A DNA stretch of 64,000 nt, from NCBI GenBank assembly GCA_047501485.1, contig JAZDRN010000005.1:124001-188000 (forward strand), written 5' to 3'. The notes under the pieces were generated by a model. It worked only from the letters and a program-made list of their open reading frames with translations. It had not been told where the DNA came from and made no database searches. Origin of the DNA: Ancrocorticia sp047501485. Lineage in GTDB: Bacteria > Actinomycetota > Actinomycetes > Actinomycetales > Actinomycetaceae. Numbering within the stretch: position 1 is the stretch's first letter; every line of letters starts with the position of its first letter. Below, one piece after another: positions 52,579 to 61,904 of the stretch. A program made the translations under genes and the position numbers.

Positions 52579-52667
52579 TCCCCGCATCCCGCTAGTAGCG
52601 GCATCCGCCTGCTACGGAGATCCTTGACCTACCCGTACGGGGTTCACCACCGAACATGAAGGGTTCG

Positions 52668-53174
52668 CTAACCCACCCTGTGGAGCCAGCGAACCGGAGC
52701 TCCAGCACCGGCGTAGCGGAAGGGCTCCAGCTCGTCGTCCCAAGCCTGGCCCAGTGCCACGTCGAGCAGCGCCTGCAGTTCTCCGGGGTCTCCCTGCGAA
52801 CGTTCGATGGCAGAGCGGATCCGGTTCTCAGGGACGACGACGTTGCCCGCCAGATCCGTTTGCGCGTAGAAGACCCCGAGCCCGGGCGTGAAGGACCAAC
52901 GCCCTCCCTCGCTGACCGGGGTCGGATCCTCGGTTATCTCGTAACGCAGGTGCTCCCAGCCCTTGATGGCCGAGGCGAGCATCGCTCCCATGCCGCTCTC
53001 ACCCGTCCAGGAGAACTCTGCGCGATTCATACCTGCCTGAGCCGGCTGGCCCGTCCACTCGAAATGGACTTGATATCCGAGCACACTTGAGACCGCCCAT
53101 TCGACATGAGTCTGAACAGGCGGCGTCACAGAGTGAATGAAGATGACACCACGGGTGGCGTATTTAGTGCTCAT
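52668..53174 (-). CDS. DUF3145 family protein
   Basis: This is a 168-residue protein found across actinobacteria (TRGVIFIHSVTPPVQTHVEW, FEWTGQPAQAGM, WSGESGMGA-like WTGESGMGAMLAS, RWLHRVG end). No biochemical role is known to me. It has a good AGGAG site and stands alone before the deformylase pair. Confidence 0.88.
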   Translation of the reverse strand: MSTKYATRGVIFIHSVTPPVQTHVEWAVSSVLGYQVHFEWTGQPAQAGMNRAEFSWTGESGMGAMLASAIKGWEHLRYEITEDPTPVSEGGRWSFTPGLGVFYAQTDLAGNVVVPENRIRSAIERSQGDPGELQALLDVALGQAWDDELEPFRYAGAGAPVRWLHRVG

Positions 53175-53273
53175 TGCGGTCTCCTGCGGGTGGGTAACTT
53201 TCCCCTTGTCACCCCGTGTCGCAGGACACTATTACTTTGCCATAGGTTTACTCGGATTGCCAGTGGTAACCGC

Positions 53274-53753
53274 CTAGGAGGCGAAAGCCTCGACGGCAGC
53301 AGCTCGTTCCTCGCCCTCCAACACGTTGAGGTACAGCTGGCCCTCGAGGTGACCGACCTCGTGCTGAATGCAGCGAGCCAGACGCCCGGTCCCCTCCACC
53401 ACCTTGGGGTTTCCCTCCAGGTCGATGCCCTCCGCACGAGCGTATTGCGCGCGCGGCGCGGCGAAACTGAAACCGGGAACCGAGAGGCAGCCCTCCGGAA
53501 CCCGTTGCAGCTCTTCTGACACCTCGACGATCACCGGGTTGAGGATGTAATCAACCGCGTCGCCGATGTGCCACGAGAAGGCTCGCAGTGACACACCTAT
53601 CTGGTTGGCCGCCAGGCCGGTACGGCCGGGATCGTTCACATTCTCCAACAGGTCCTCGACCAGCTGACGCACCTGTGCGGTGACCTCTCGGATCTCCTCG
53701 CAACGGATGCTCAGGATCGGATCGCCGATCAACCGTAGTTCGCGTGCGGTCAT
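53274..53753 (-). CDS. def: Peptide deformylase, second tandem copy
   Basis: This is a 159-residue metalloenzyme of the kind that removes the formyl group from nascent proteins. Motif 1 is TGLAANQIG, motif 2 EGCLSVP (metal Cys) and motif 3 CIQHEVGHLEGQL. Motif 3 usually reads HExDH; here Gly replaces the Asp, while the two metal His and the catalytic Glu are kept. It follows the first copy after 7 bases, in one operon. The divergence suggests a specialised or less active isoform. Confidence 0.92.
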   Translation of the reverse strand: MTARELRLIGDPILSIRCEEIREVTAQVRQLVEDLLENVNDPGRTGLAANQIGVSLRAFSWHIGDAVDYILNPVIVEVSEELQRVPEGCLSVPGFSFAAPRAQYARAEGIDLEGNPKVVEGTGRLARCIQHEVGHLEGQLYLNVLEGEERAAAVEAFAS

Positions 53754-53760
53754 CGCTCGC

Positions 53761-54246
53761 TCACAGATCGCGGATAGCGCGCATCGCCTCTTTACGCACC
53801 GAGCGCTCGAGACGATCGATGTACAGATGCCCGTCGAGGTGATCGACTTCATGCTGAATGCAGCGGCCCAGCAAGGCCTCACCTTCCACGACCTTCTTCT
53901 TGCCGTCCAGATCGATCCCCTCGGCGCGCGCATACCAGGCACGCTTCGTCGGGAACCACAGCTCGGGCACTGACAGACACCCCTCGTCACCATCTTGGAA
54001 TCTGTCCTCGGACAGCTCCACGATAACGGGGTTCAGGATGTAGTCGATGTCACCATCGATATTCCACGAGAAAGCACGGAGGGAGACGCCGATCTGGTTG
54101 GCTGCAAGTCCGGCGCGCCCCTCGTCGTCGACGTTCTCCAACAGATCCTCGACCAAACTACGGACGCCGGGAGTGATCTCCTTGATGGGTGCACAGGGGG
54201 TGCGGAGAACCGGATCTCCCACAATACGAATCTCGCGAAAAGCCAT
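53761..54246 (-). CDS. def: Peptide deformylase, first tandem copy
   Basis: This is a 161-residue deformylase with AGLAANQIG, EGCLSVP and the canonical IQHEVDHLDG. LLENVDDEGRAGLAANQIGV (20 residues) is nearly identical to its downstream paralogue, so the pair arose by tandem duplication. It is the more conserved copy and is probably the housekeeping enzyme. Confidence 0.95.
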   Translation of the reverse strand: MAFREIRIVGDPVLRTPCAPIKEITPGVRSLVEDLLENVDDEGRAGLAANQIGVSLRAFSWNIDGDIDYILNPVIVELSEDRFQDGDEGCLSVPELWFPTKRAWYARAEGIDLDGKKKVVEGEALLGRCIQHEVDHLDGHLYIDRLERSVRKEAMRAIRDL

Positions 54247-54381
54247 GAAGAGATTGTCTCACACCGAAAGGGTGCCGAGTAGCGAGACGACTGGGACCAC
54301 ACGTGTCCCTCACCCCGGCGATATCGGTCTCGCGTCAGCCTTGGTGTATCCTCTGCGGAGCATGAGGACTCGGATATGGAA

Positions 54382-54407
54382 AAGGCCCGGGATGAATCCC
54401 GGGCCTT
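54382..54407 (-). terminator. Intrinsic terminator of tRNA-Asn
   Basis: AAGGCCCGGGAT and ATCCCGGGCCTT are perfect 12-bp arms with a two-base loop, directly after the tRNA. TTTTCC follows on the minus strand. Confidence 0.9.
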
Positions 54408-54409
54408 CG

Positions 54410-54484
<75 letters not shown>

Positions 54485-54584
54485 ATGGCAACGGATAAAA
54501 CAATAGCAGAGTTTGACGGCGGCGCAAATTCGGGCCGGGAGGCCGATCCTCCGCGCGCAAAGCCAGGCCTCGGGCCCGTCTCCG

Positions 54585-55091
54585 CTACTCTGAAATCCCC
54601 GTCACGTCGCGCAAAGAAGCCTCAAGTTCCTCGACTCGCTCCTCGTCTGCGGGACCCGTCATCCCGTCGATGATGACCTGTGTGAAGAGACTCTCATCGT
54701 CCGTGCGCCTCACCAGCCCGCGAGCGCGAGCTCCCGACGGCAGTGCCGCGTGCTCCTGGTAGACGATGGAGCGATCGACCCGCTCGCGTATGACGAAGGC
54801 GATCTTCTGCTTGTCGCCTTCCACGAGGGTCACGACGAGCGGTGCGGATCCGTCCACGAAAGTGAATTCGATCTTTCGGGTGCCCTCGTTCCAGCTGGCG
54901 CCCTCGAAATCGGACCACGGATGGCTGATCGGCTCGGGGGCATTCTGCTCATCGGCTGCCGATTCGCCGACCAGCACGACTCGGTCCGGAAAGGCGACTA
55001 TCCAGCCGCCTTCCTGCAGCGGAGCGAAGTCTATTCGATGGCCTTCGAGTGCCGCGACGGCCTCCGGGGCTTTTCTTCTTCCAAACATCAC
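54585..55091 (-). CDS. Conserved actinobacterial hypothetical protein
   Basis: This is a 168-residue soluble protein of unknown function, mostly beta (DFAPLQEGGWIVAFPDRVVL, WNEGTRKIEFTFVDGSAPLV) with a C-terminal helix (ADEERVEELEASLRDV). The pattern resembles an actinobacterial PH-like family with conserved P-W-x-[DE]-F-x-x-A-x-W. The start is GTG at 55091, overlapping the stop of the membrane-protein gene (GTGA). The two are probably made together. Confidence 0.72.
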   Translation of the reverse strand: MMFGRRKAPEAVAALEGHRIDFAPLQEGGWIVAFPDRVVLVGESAADEQNAPEPISHPWSDFEGASWNEGTRKIEFTFVDGSAPLVVTLVEGDKQKIAFVIRERVDRSIVYQEHAALPSGARARGLVRRTDDESLFTQVIIDGMTGPADEERVEELEASLRDVTGISE

Positions 55092-55420
55092 GCACTCACC
55101 TCATCGATATCGGTTTCCCCATCGGTACCTGCCGAAGGCATGTGCAGGACGACGGCGTTCTGCGCCGCCGGGGCCGAATCCGATCCTCCGCCAGCGATGT
55201 GCCTGCCCGCGAGGAAGCCCAGCACCATGAGCACGATCCCCGCCACCACCATGACGATCAGACGCTTCTTTTGAACCGCCTGCATATAAGCGATGTCCTC
55301 CGGGCTCAACCCAGAGGAGTTCTCTGGCGCCGATTCCGCCGGTGCTGCCGATTCCGCCACCCGATCCGATTCAGCACCCGCGTCTTGTGCCGGTTCCATG
55401 GGAAGCTCCCCCTGTGCCAT
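55088..55420 (-). CDS. Single-pass membrane protein of unknown function
   Basis: This is a 110-residue protein: an acidic Ala/Ser/Glu-rich N-terminus (residues 1-50), one transmembrane helix (RLIVMVVAGIVLMVLGFLAG, residues about 53-72) and a short outer tail. The ATG at 55420 follows GGAGGG. It overlaps the next gene by four bases. Confidence 0.72.
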   Translation of the reverse strand: MAQGELPMEPAQDAGAESDRVAESAAPAESAPENSSGLSPEDIAYMQAVQKKRLIVMVVAGIVLMVLGFLAGRHIAGGGSDSAPAAQNAVVLHMPSAGTDGETDIDEVSA

Positions 55421-55612
55421 CTGGCCCTCCGTTCGGTGTCTGTCTCCAGCGTACCGGCAGGGCGTCATAGAAGTGATACTCGCACCTGCGTGCAGCGAAA
55501 AGCCTCGTCAATACGATGGCTTGGCCAAGGCCACCCGGGGCACTTGAAAATATACGTCTCCCGGGGGACAAAACGGCGCCAAACCGCGCAAGAAGCGGCC
55601 TAGGGTTGAGCT

Positions 55613-56874
55613 ATGCGATTTGTACGTCTCACCGCCGATGCTTACGCAGCATTCATGCGCTCCGCCGAGCGCCAGTTCGTTCCCCAGATGCCGGAGTACG
55701 GCATCGCCCGCCGGGCTGGAGGGCATAGAGTCGAGTTCGTCGGCGTGGTCGAGGGCCCCACGCGCGAGTCGGAGAAGGTCATCGGTGCCGGGCTTCTTCT
55801 CTTCCAACCGTGGAAGAAGTTCTTCCAGCGCGGCCTGATGAACTACGGCCCCACGTTGGAGTGGGAGGACTCCGAGCTCGTCGCGTTCTTCTTCGCCGAA
55901 CTCAAGCGGTTCCTCCGGCGCAACCATCCACGGGTGCTGTCTGTTCGCATCTGCCCGCTGGTGCACAAGAATCACTACGAGGACATCGCACTCATCGAGG
56001 AAGCCGCCCTGGGCAAGGAGGTGGACATTCAGCTCCGGTCCCTGGGCATGACCCGCATCGACAAGGAGTTCTACGACCAGCCGGACATCCAGATCCGCTA
56101 CGTCTACACCAAGGACATAGCCGGCATGAGCTTCGAGGAGGCTACGGCGACGCTGAGCAAGGGGCTGCGGCGCCGGTTCCACAACGAGGGACGATACGGG
56201 GTCGAGGTTCGCTTCCTACCGCCCGAGCGGTTCGATGTCTTCGACGAGCTCCACGAGTCGACGGCGGCACGCACGACGATGTCCTGTATCACCAATTCGT
56301 CTGAGAACCTGTACCGCAACCTCATGAAGGAGCTGGGGCCCGAACGGGCCTTTCTGTGCGTCGCCTACCTCTCCCCCGTACGCTACCTGGAGCAGATCCG
56401 CACCGAACGTGCCGAGTTGAACGAGCGTCTGAGTGCTCTTGCCGCTCGCAGACCCACCAAGGCACGCGACCGAGAGATCGAGCAAGTGAGCAAACGAGTG
56501 GAGCTGCTCGACTCTCAGGAGGTCACCGCACAGGAGACGCTCGAGGAGTACGGTGACGACATCCCGTTCAACAGCGCCCTGTCCTTCGTCGCAGGCAAGA
56601 GGAGATCATCCTCCTGCTGGGCGGTATGGACAAGCGTTTCTCGTCTTATGCTCGCGACTACCCGGTGGAACGGGCGATGTTCAAACTGGCCTGCGATATG
56701 GGCCTGGAAGTCTACAACACCTTCGGTATCTCCGGGGTCTTCGACGAGACGGCGGTGGACGCACCCGTCCTGGCCTTCAAACGCTGGCTCAATGGCAACG
56801 TGGAGGAATTCATCGGCACCTATGTGCTCCCGATGCACCCGCACGTGGCGTCACGGCTGGGAGCCATCTCCTAG
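55613..56874 (+). CDS. FemX-like aminoacyltransferase, frameshifted
   Basis: This is a peptidoglycan interpeptide-bridge aminoacyltransferase of the FemABX family (uses aminoacyl-tRNA to extend lipid II). Residues 1-329 read normally: PQMPEYG, LLLFQPWKKFFQRGLMNYGP, then the coiled-coil arm RTERAELNERLSALAARR. At about 56597-56603 one base seems to be missing (an AAGGAGGAG-like tract reads AAGAGGAG), and the C-terminal GGMDKRFSSYARDYPVERAM continues in another frame to the stop at 56874. Restored, the protein is about 420 residues, like its neighbour FemX (422). As sequenced the N-terminal frame ends with an unrelated tail at 57016. Confidence 0.82.
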
Positions 56875-57012
56875 CAGGCGCTCCTCCTTTCGGAAGCCAG
56901 CGGCTTTCTCGAGGCGACGGCTTTCGAGACGACGGCGACCGCGGAAGATGACCGGAGTCGCCGTCGTCCGATTCCCGGATCGCCCGGTCAATTCACCGCG
57001 TTCGGCATGCGT

Positions 57013-58281
57013 CTAACCCACCGCGTTGAGTGCCGGAGCGAGACGCTTCCTCAGCGGCACATCATAGGTCCCGACGTATTCCTCGACGTTTCCATTGAAC
57101 TGCCGCTTGAAATGGAGCACCCCGGCGTCCGAGGCCTCGTTGCTGAAGTCTCCGGTGATGCCGAACATGTTGTACCAGCGCACGTCGTGCTCAAAAGCCC
57201 ACTCGAACATCGCCCGATGGATGAGGTAAATGCCGTTGTAGCTCTGGAACTGGGCGTACGAACCGGACAGAAGATAGACGAGTTCGTGGGGAGAGTGGAC
57301 GAAAAGGCTCGCCGCCAGCACGATCTCGTCACCGTGCTCGCCGCGGATCTGCAATGTCTCCTTTTCCCGCCGGTCCAGGACCTCCAGGCGTGAACGCGCC
57401 TCCTTGAGCTGGTTGCGCTGCTTCTTACCCAGCTGGCGCCCCTCGGCCTGCGCGCTACGCTCCGCTGTCTCCAACGTGGCGGTCTTGGATTCGACCTCCT
57501 GACGCTCGTCGGCGATAAGCTGCAACGCCTGTGGGCAATTGAGGATCGCCACGGGCATCAACATGCCCTCCGGCCCCATACGGTTCATCAATTCGCGGTA
57601 GTAAGAGGCGGCCGCCTGCGATACCTCCTCCATGTCCGTCCGGTCGGCCGTATGCGCGAGCACCTTTTCGAGCACGTCGAAATCCTCCGGTCCGAGAAAC
57701 TTGATCTCCACGCCGTTGGTACCCGCCTTGCGGAAAGCCGTGCGGACCATCTGATGGCACGAGGCGACGGCGGCCTGGTAATCCATTCCGTCCAAGTCTT
57801 TCACGTAGGCGAAGCGCACCTGGACGTCCGAGGAATCGTAGAATTCCTTCTCCAGCCGCTCGGCCTCGAGCATCTCCATGGCCCGTTCGAAGGTTCGGGC
57901 TTCGTCGTTCGTCGAACCCGGGGTGATGTCGCTGTAGCTGCGGCGTTCCACCAGGGGGTTGACGCGCAAAGCCAGTACCCTTTTGTCCTTGGCCACCCAG
58001 CCACGCAGCTCCTCGAAGAAGGAGAGGACGAGATCCTCGTCCTGCCAATCGAGAACCGGCCCGTAGGGCACCACGGCACGGCGAAAGAACTTCTTCCACG
58101 GTTGGTACACGATAGTGGCTACCCCACGGATCGTGCCCTCCTGCAGGAGGCCGACCCTCTCGACGGAGAAGCCCTCGGACTCCCTCACGTCTCCGTATTC
58201 GGGCAACTGCGTGTAGAAGCAGCGCTCCTGCCCCGAGACGAACGTCCGATAGTCATGGTCCGAGAGCTGCTTGAATTCCAT
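57013..58281 (-). CDS. FemX-like aminoacyltransferase
   Basis: This is a 422-residue FemABX-family enzyme with two GNAT-like subdomains. TQLPEYGDVRESEGF, IVYQPWKKFFRRAVVPYGPV and KEFYDSSDVQVRFAYVKDL mark the first. The antiparallel coiled-coil arm (residues about 265-320) probably contacts tRNA. FGITGDFSNEASDAGVLHFK marks the end of the second. It likely adds an amino acid to the lipid II peptide stem. It converges with the other FemX gene and follows the ATP-grasp ligase and MurJ genes on the same strand. Confidence 0.9.
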   Translation of the reverse strand: MEFKQLSDHDYRTFVSGQERCFYTQLPEYGDVRESEGFSVERVGLLQEGTIRGVATIVYQPWKKFFRRAVVPYGPVLDWQDEDLVLSFFEELRGWVAKDKRVLALRVNPLVERRSYSDITPGSTNDEARTFERAMEMLEAERLEKEFYDSSDVQVRFAYVKDLDGMDYQAAVASCHQMVRTAFRKAGTNGVEIKFLGPEDFDVLEKVLAHTADRTDMEEVSQAAASYYRELMNRMGPEGMLMPVAILNCPQALQLIADERQEVESKTATLETAERSAQAEGRQLGKKQRNQLKEARSRLEVLDRREKETLQIRGEHGDEIVLAASLFVHSPHELVYLLSGSYAQFQSYNGIYLIHRAMFEWAFEHDVRWYNMFGITGDFSNEASDAGVLHFKRQFNGNVEEYVGTYDVPLRKRLAPALNAVG

Positions 58282-58389
58282 GGCTCACAATCCTCCAGTA
58301 TTTGAAAGCGAAAGAAAAGTCATCGGGCGGCGCGGCACAGGCGGGGCCCCGTCGAGCCAGCGAAAATCCATAGAGTTCTCAGGCGATCC

Positions 58390-59667
58390 TCAGAACCCCG
58401 ATTCCGTCGGCTTGGGATAGCACGCGCGCATCTGCCGCCATTGATTGACGAGGTTGATCACCCTGTAGAGCGTGCGTTTGGGGTTGCGGTCCTTGGAGTA
58501 GGTCAGCGGGTTGATGGCGCGCCTGGCTCTGCGCACGCGCTTGACCTCCGTGTACAGCGTTTCATCGCGCAGGTACGTGCGATTGGCCAGGCACATCGGA
58601 ATGACGGTGTAGATGCCGTCGCGCTCATTCGTCTGGTAGGAGGGCACGCGTCCCTCCATATCGGCGAGCATCGCGCTCGCCAGGTCGATTCCCCCCACCT
58701 TGAGATAATAGTGGCCCCGCCCGATGCGGGGATTGAGATCCAGCCAGTAGGCCGTTCCCGTCCTGGGATCGATCTTGACGTCCATCGAGAAGAAGCCGCG
58801 CATGCCCGCCGCAAGCACGATCCGCTGCGCGTCGGCTATCAGTTCCTCGTTGGACTGGACCAGGATCATCGCGGCGTTTCCCACCAGTTGCGGCTGGTGC
58901 AGGCCCAGCAACACCCGCCCCGAACCCGTCGCCGTGACCTCGCCACGCGAGTCCACGTATCCATTGACGACCCACTGGGTGGTGTCGTCCCCCGGGATCA
59001 GTTCCTGCACGATCAGGCGTATATGCACTCCACGCTCGCTCCACGTGCCGAAGGTCGCGAGCGCCTCGTCCATGCTCTCCACCGGCATCGCCTTTTGCAG
59101 CCCCTGGCGGTGGTAACGCGTCACGTCGGTCCCATCCTCCGGCTTGACGACGACGGGGAAGGTCATCTTCTCCAGCCTCTCCCTCCATGACTCGGGATCC
59201 GCGAGATCCACGGTGACCCGCTCCGGCACGGCGAAGCCGAGCGAGGAGAGAAACTCCGCCATCGCCCGCTTGGAGTTCGCCGTCTCCACCGCTTCAGCGG
59301 GAGCGTAGGGAAGGAACCACCTGTCCTCCAGCTCGGCTCGGTGGCGAGCGGCATAGTCCACACCCTCGTCCGAGTTCACGCAGAGGATGAGCTGCTCATC
59401 GGGGTGCTCGGCGGCTATGCGATGGAGCAGGGCGATGAACTTCTCCTCATTGCCCAATGTTCCTTTGGCGACCATCTCTAAGTCGAAGATCTTCGAATTG
59501 TTGATGGGGCCGCGCAGGATCTCGGAGATCACCAGGGAACGCACACCCACGGCCTCGTGGAAGATACGCGCGAAAGCGTAATCGGCGATATCGAAACCGA
59601 AGACGACCGGAAGGATCGGTCGCGAGCCGGGGCGGTTCGACGTCGTCGCCGGATCTGGGGTGTTCAT
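58390..59667 (-). CDS. ATP-grasp carboxylate-amine ligase (D-aspartate-ligase-like)
   Basis: This is a 425-residue ATP-grasp enzyme. The N-terminal domain PVVFGFDIADYAFARIFHEA resembles that of carboxylate-amine ligases such as the D-Asp ligase Aslfm. The ATP-binding lysines are in FPVVVKPEDGTD and the metal ligands in MDVKIDPRTGTAYWLDLNPR. The ATG at 59667 is five bases after the MurJ stop. Between MurJ and FemX it could attach the first bridge residue to the stem-peptide lysine or ornithine. The exact amino acid is not known from sequence. Confidence 0.82.
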   Translation of the reverse strand: MNTPDPATTSNRPGSRPILPVVFGFDIADYAFARIFHEAVGVRSLVISEILRGPINNSKIFDLEMVAKGTLGNEEKFIALLHRIAAEHPDEQLILCVNSDEGVDYAARHRAELEDRWFLPYAPAEAVETANSKRAMAEFLSSLGFAVPERVTVDLADPESWRERLEKMTFPVVVKPEDGTDVTRYHRQGLQKAMPVESMDEALATFGTWSERGVHIRLIVQELIPGDDTTQWVVNGYVDSRGEVTATGSGRVLLGLHQPQLVGNAAMILVQSNEELIADAQRIVLAAGMRGFFSMDVKIDPRTGTAYWLDLNPRIGRGHYYLKVGGIDLASAMLADMEGRVPSYQTNERDGIYTVIPMCLANRTYLRDETLYTEVKRVRRARRAINPLTYSKDRNPKRTLYRVINLVNQWRQMRACYPKPTESGF

Positions 59668-59672
59668 CGAGC

Positions 59673-61700
59673 TCACTTCTTCACGCCGACCTTTCGTAGA
59701 ATTCCTCGCACCGGTGCCTCCAACGATGCGACTTCCTCCATCCGCAGCAACTTCATCAGACCGAAGTAGATGAGGCTGAGGACAGGGGCGAGTACCAGGA
59801 TGGAGACCAAGGAGCGGAGCACGTTGGAATCCAAGTTCAAGGCGGAGGTGAGCGGCGTGCTGATGAGCATGCCGATGAGTACCGTGACCAGGCTGATGGC
59901 CAACAGCTTGAGATGCACCTTCAGGATGCGTCTGCCGTCGATTCCACCCATGCGCGCGCGCAGGAAATGCGCGAGCAGGAAGGCCGCGCCCGTGTTCGTG
60001 AGAGACATGACCAGTCCGATGCCGATGACCGTCCAGCGCGGCGGCAGGAAGCCGCACAGCGCGAATCCGACGAGCCCCGCCATCTGGAAGGGAAGGTTCA
60101 GCAGGAAAGCGCGCCGGGTGTCCTCAAAAGCGTAATAGGCGCGATCGAGTACGTTGACGGCCCCGATGCCAACAAGGCCGATGGACATCGCGATGAGAAC
60201 ACGCGAGAGCGTCACGACCTCCTCCGGCCTGACCGTCGTAGCCAGAACACGCGAGATCGGGACCGCCAGCGCGATCATCAGAACCGAGCACAAGGCCATC
60301 AAGGTCGAGACCATGCGCAGGGTCTTGGAAGTGTCGCGGCGCATGGCATCCATGTTCTTGTCCGCCGCGTGGGTGGACAGGCGGGTGAACATGGCGGTGG
60401 CGATCGAGACCACGATGAGAGAGGTGGGGATCGAATAGATCGTGTAAGAGGTGGTATAGACGAAGTTTCCGGCCACCTCGCTCAGTGGGATGCCGAGCCT
60501 CTCCGCACGGGCCGTCGCTCCGGCGGCGGCGTTCGAAAGCACCATAGTCGGGATCATGCCGCCGATCATGGACAGCAACACCCACCAGGAGGCACGCCCG
60601 GCAGATCCCAGGCCGGAGTTGCGCCACTTGAAATCGAAACGGAACTTGATGCCGAGCCTGCGCATAGGCCACACCAGGATGAGAGCCTGCGCCGCGATAC
60701 CCAGAGTGGAGAAACCGCCCAGCATCGCGATGCGCTCCCCCGTCCAGACCGAGGGATCGCCCGCCGTGGCATCGTCGAAACGACCATAGATCCACAGGAT
60801 CGCCATCATGCCCGCGATGGCGACCACATTGTTGAGGGCGGGAGCCCACATGTAGGGTCCGAAGTTCTCGCGCGCGTTGAGGATCTGCCCCAGCACCGTG
60901 TACATACCGTAGAAGAAGATCTGTGGCAGACACCAGTAGGCGAAGGCGACCGTCAGCGAGTACCACTCCGGCGACATCGTCGCGGCGAACAGTTTGACGA
61001 TGAGAGGTGCGGCCAGCGTGATGATCAGCGTCGCGGCCCCAAGGAAGACGACGGCGAGGGTGAGCAGCTTGTTGATGAATGCCGCGCCGTCATCGTCGGA
61101 GGTCTTCGTGGCCCGCACGATCGCCGGAACGAGGACCGCGTTGACCAGGCCTCCGACCACCACCATGTAGATCAGGTTCGGAAGCTTGTTCGCCACGTCG
61201 AACGCGTTGGCGGCGGGCGAGGTCATGCCCACCACGGCACCCAACAGGATCGGCGAACGCACCAGCCCGAGGAAGCGGGAGAAGAATGTGCCCAGGAACA
61301 TGACGAACGAGGATTGGGCCACGCTCTTCTTCGGCGCCGCAGCCGTGCTCTGCTCTTGGACGTCTTCCTGGCGTTGCGCATTGGCGCCTTCGCGCGGCGA
61401 GGCGTGCCGGCCGGAGTCCTTCGCCCGGTGCGCGCCCCGCCGAGGTGGCGCATCCTGCACCTCGGGCATCGTCCGCTCCACCCGACGCTTCGCGCGGGGC
61501 TGTTCACTCCGCCGCCTCGGAGTCGCCGAAGAATGCCCGATGGCGGGAATCGTTTGCGTGTCCACGTCCATGGACGTGGTCGCTACATCCTGGAGTGTCG
61601 GGGCGAGGACGCGGGCTGCTTCCCACTTATCGTAGCGAGGTCCCCAACCAGAACCGTCGTTGAAGTGACGGCCCCGAGGTCGTTTTGGACGAAAAGGCAT
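59673..61700 (-). CDS. murJ: Lipid II flippase MurJ
   Basis: This is a 675-residue MurJ/MviN protein. An N-terminal cytoplasmic extension of about 125 residues, rich in Arg, Pro and Gln, precedes fourteen helices. SFVMFLGTFFSRFLGLVRSPI, MYTVLGQILNARENFGPYMW and VLDRAYYAFEDTRRAF are family landmarks. It moves lipid II to the outer leaflet. The start is the ATG at 61700, with a weak ribosome site; an internal ATG (residue 44) is possible. It is followed directly by the ATP-grasp gene. Confidence 0.93.
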   Translation of the reverse strand: MPFRPKRPRGRHFNDGSGWGPRYDKWEAARVLAPTLQDVATTSMDVDTQTIPAIGHSSATPRRRSEQPRAKRRVERTMPEVQDAPPRRGAHRAKDSGRHASPREGANAQRQEDVQEQSTAAAPKKSVAQSSFVMFLGTFFSRFLGLVRSPILLGAVVGMTSPAANAFDVANKLPNLIYMVVVGGLVNAVLVPAIVRATKTSDDDGAAFINKLLTLAVVFLGAATLIITLAAPLIVKLFAATMSPEWYSLTVAFAYWCLPQIFFYGMYTVLGQILNARENFGPYMWAPALNNVVAIAGMMAILWIYGRFDDATAGDPSVWTGERIAMLGGFSTLGIAAQALILVWPMRRLGIKFRFDFKWRNSGLGSAGRASWWVLLSMIGGMIPTMVLSNAAAGATARAERLGIPLSEVAGNFVYTTSYTIYSIPTSLIVVSIATAMFTRLSTHAADKNMDAMRRDTSKTLRMVSTLMALCSVLMIALAVPISRVLATTVRPEEVVTLSRVLIAMSIGLVGIGAVNVLDRAYYAFEDTRRAFLLNLPFQMAGLVGFALCGFLPPRWTVIGIGLVMSLTNTGAAFLLAHFLRARMGGIDGRRILKVHLKLLAISLVTVLIGMLISTPLTSALNLDSNVLRSLVSILVLAPVLSLIYFGLMKLLRMEEVASLEAPVRGILRKVGVKK

Positions 61701-61904
61701 GGTCCGATCGTAACGCGTTGTGGGCGGCGTTTTGGGCTGGCGCGCTTCGGTTCACATTGAGTTGTGCCACTACAGCGACCATTGGAGCCAGCGACGTGGG
61801 GCGGGCGGACCGCGTTATCCACCCGTCCCACCACCATGCCGGCTTTGTGAAGTAGCGGCAACATGTCCGACGATCGCGTTGCCTGAGCGTACCCACAGAT
61901 CGCG

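Noticed and set aside
59913..61760. A 615-codon open frame antisense to murJ
   Set aside because: It is rich in Arg, His, Asp and Gly in a low-complexity way and lies fully opposite a recognisable MurJ gene.
61806..61830. TTATCCAC near the murJ start considered as a DnaA box/origin
   Set aside because: Only one copy is present, with no cluster, AT-rich unwinding region or dnaA/dnaN/parAB neighbours.
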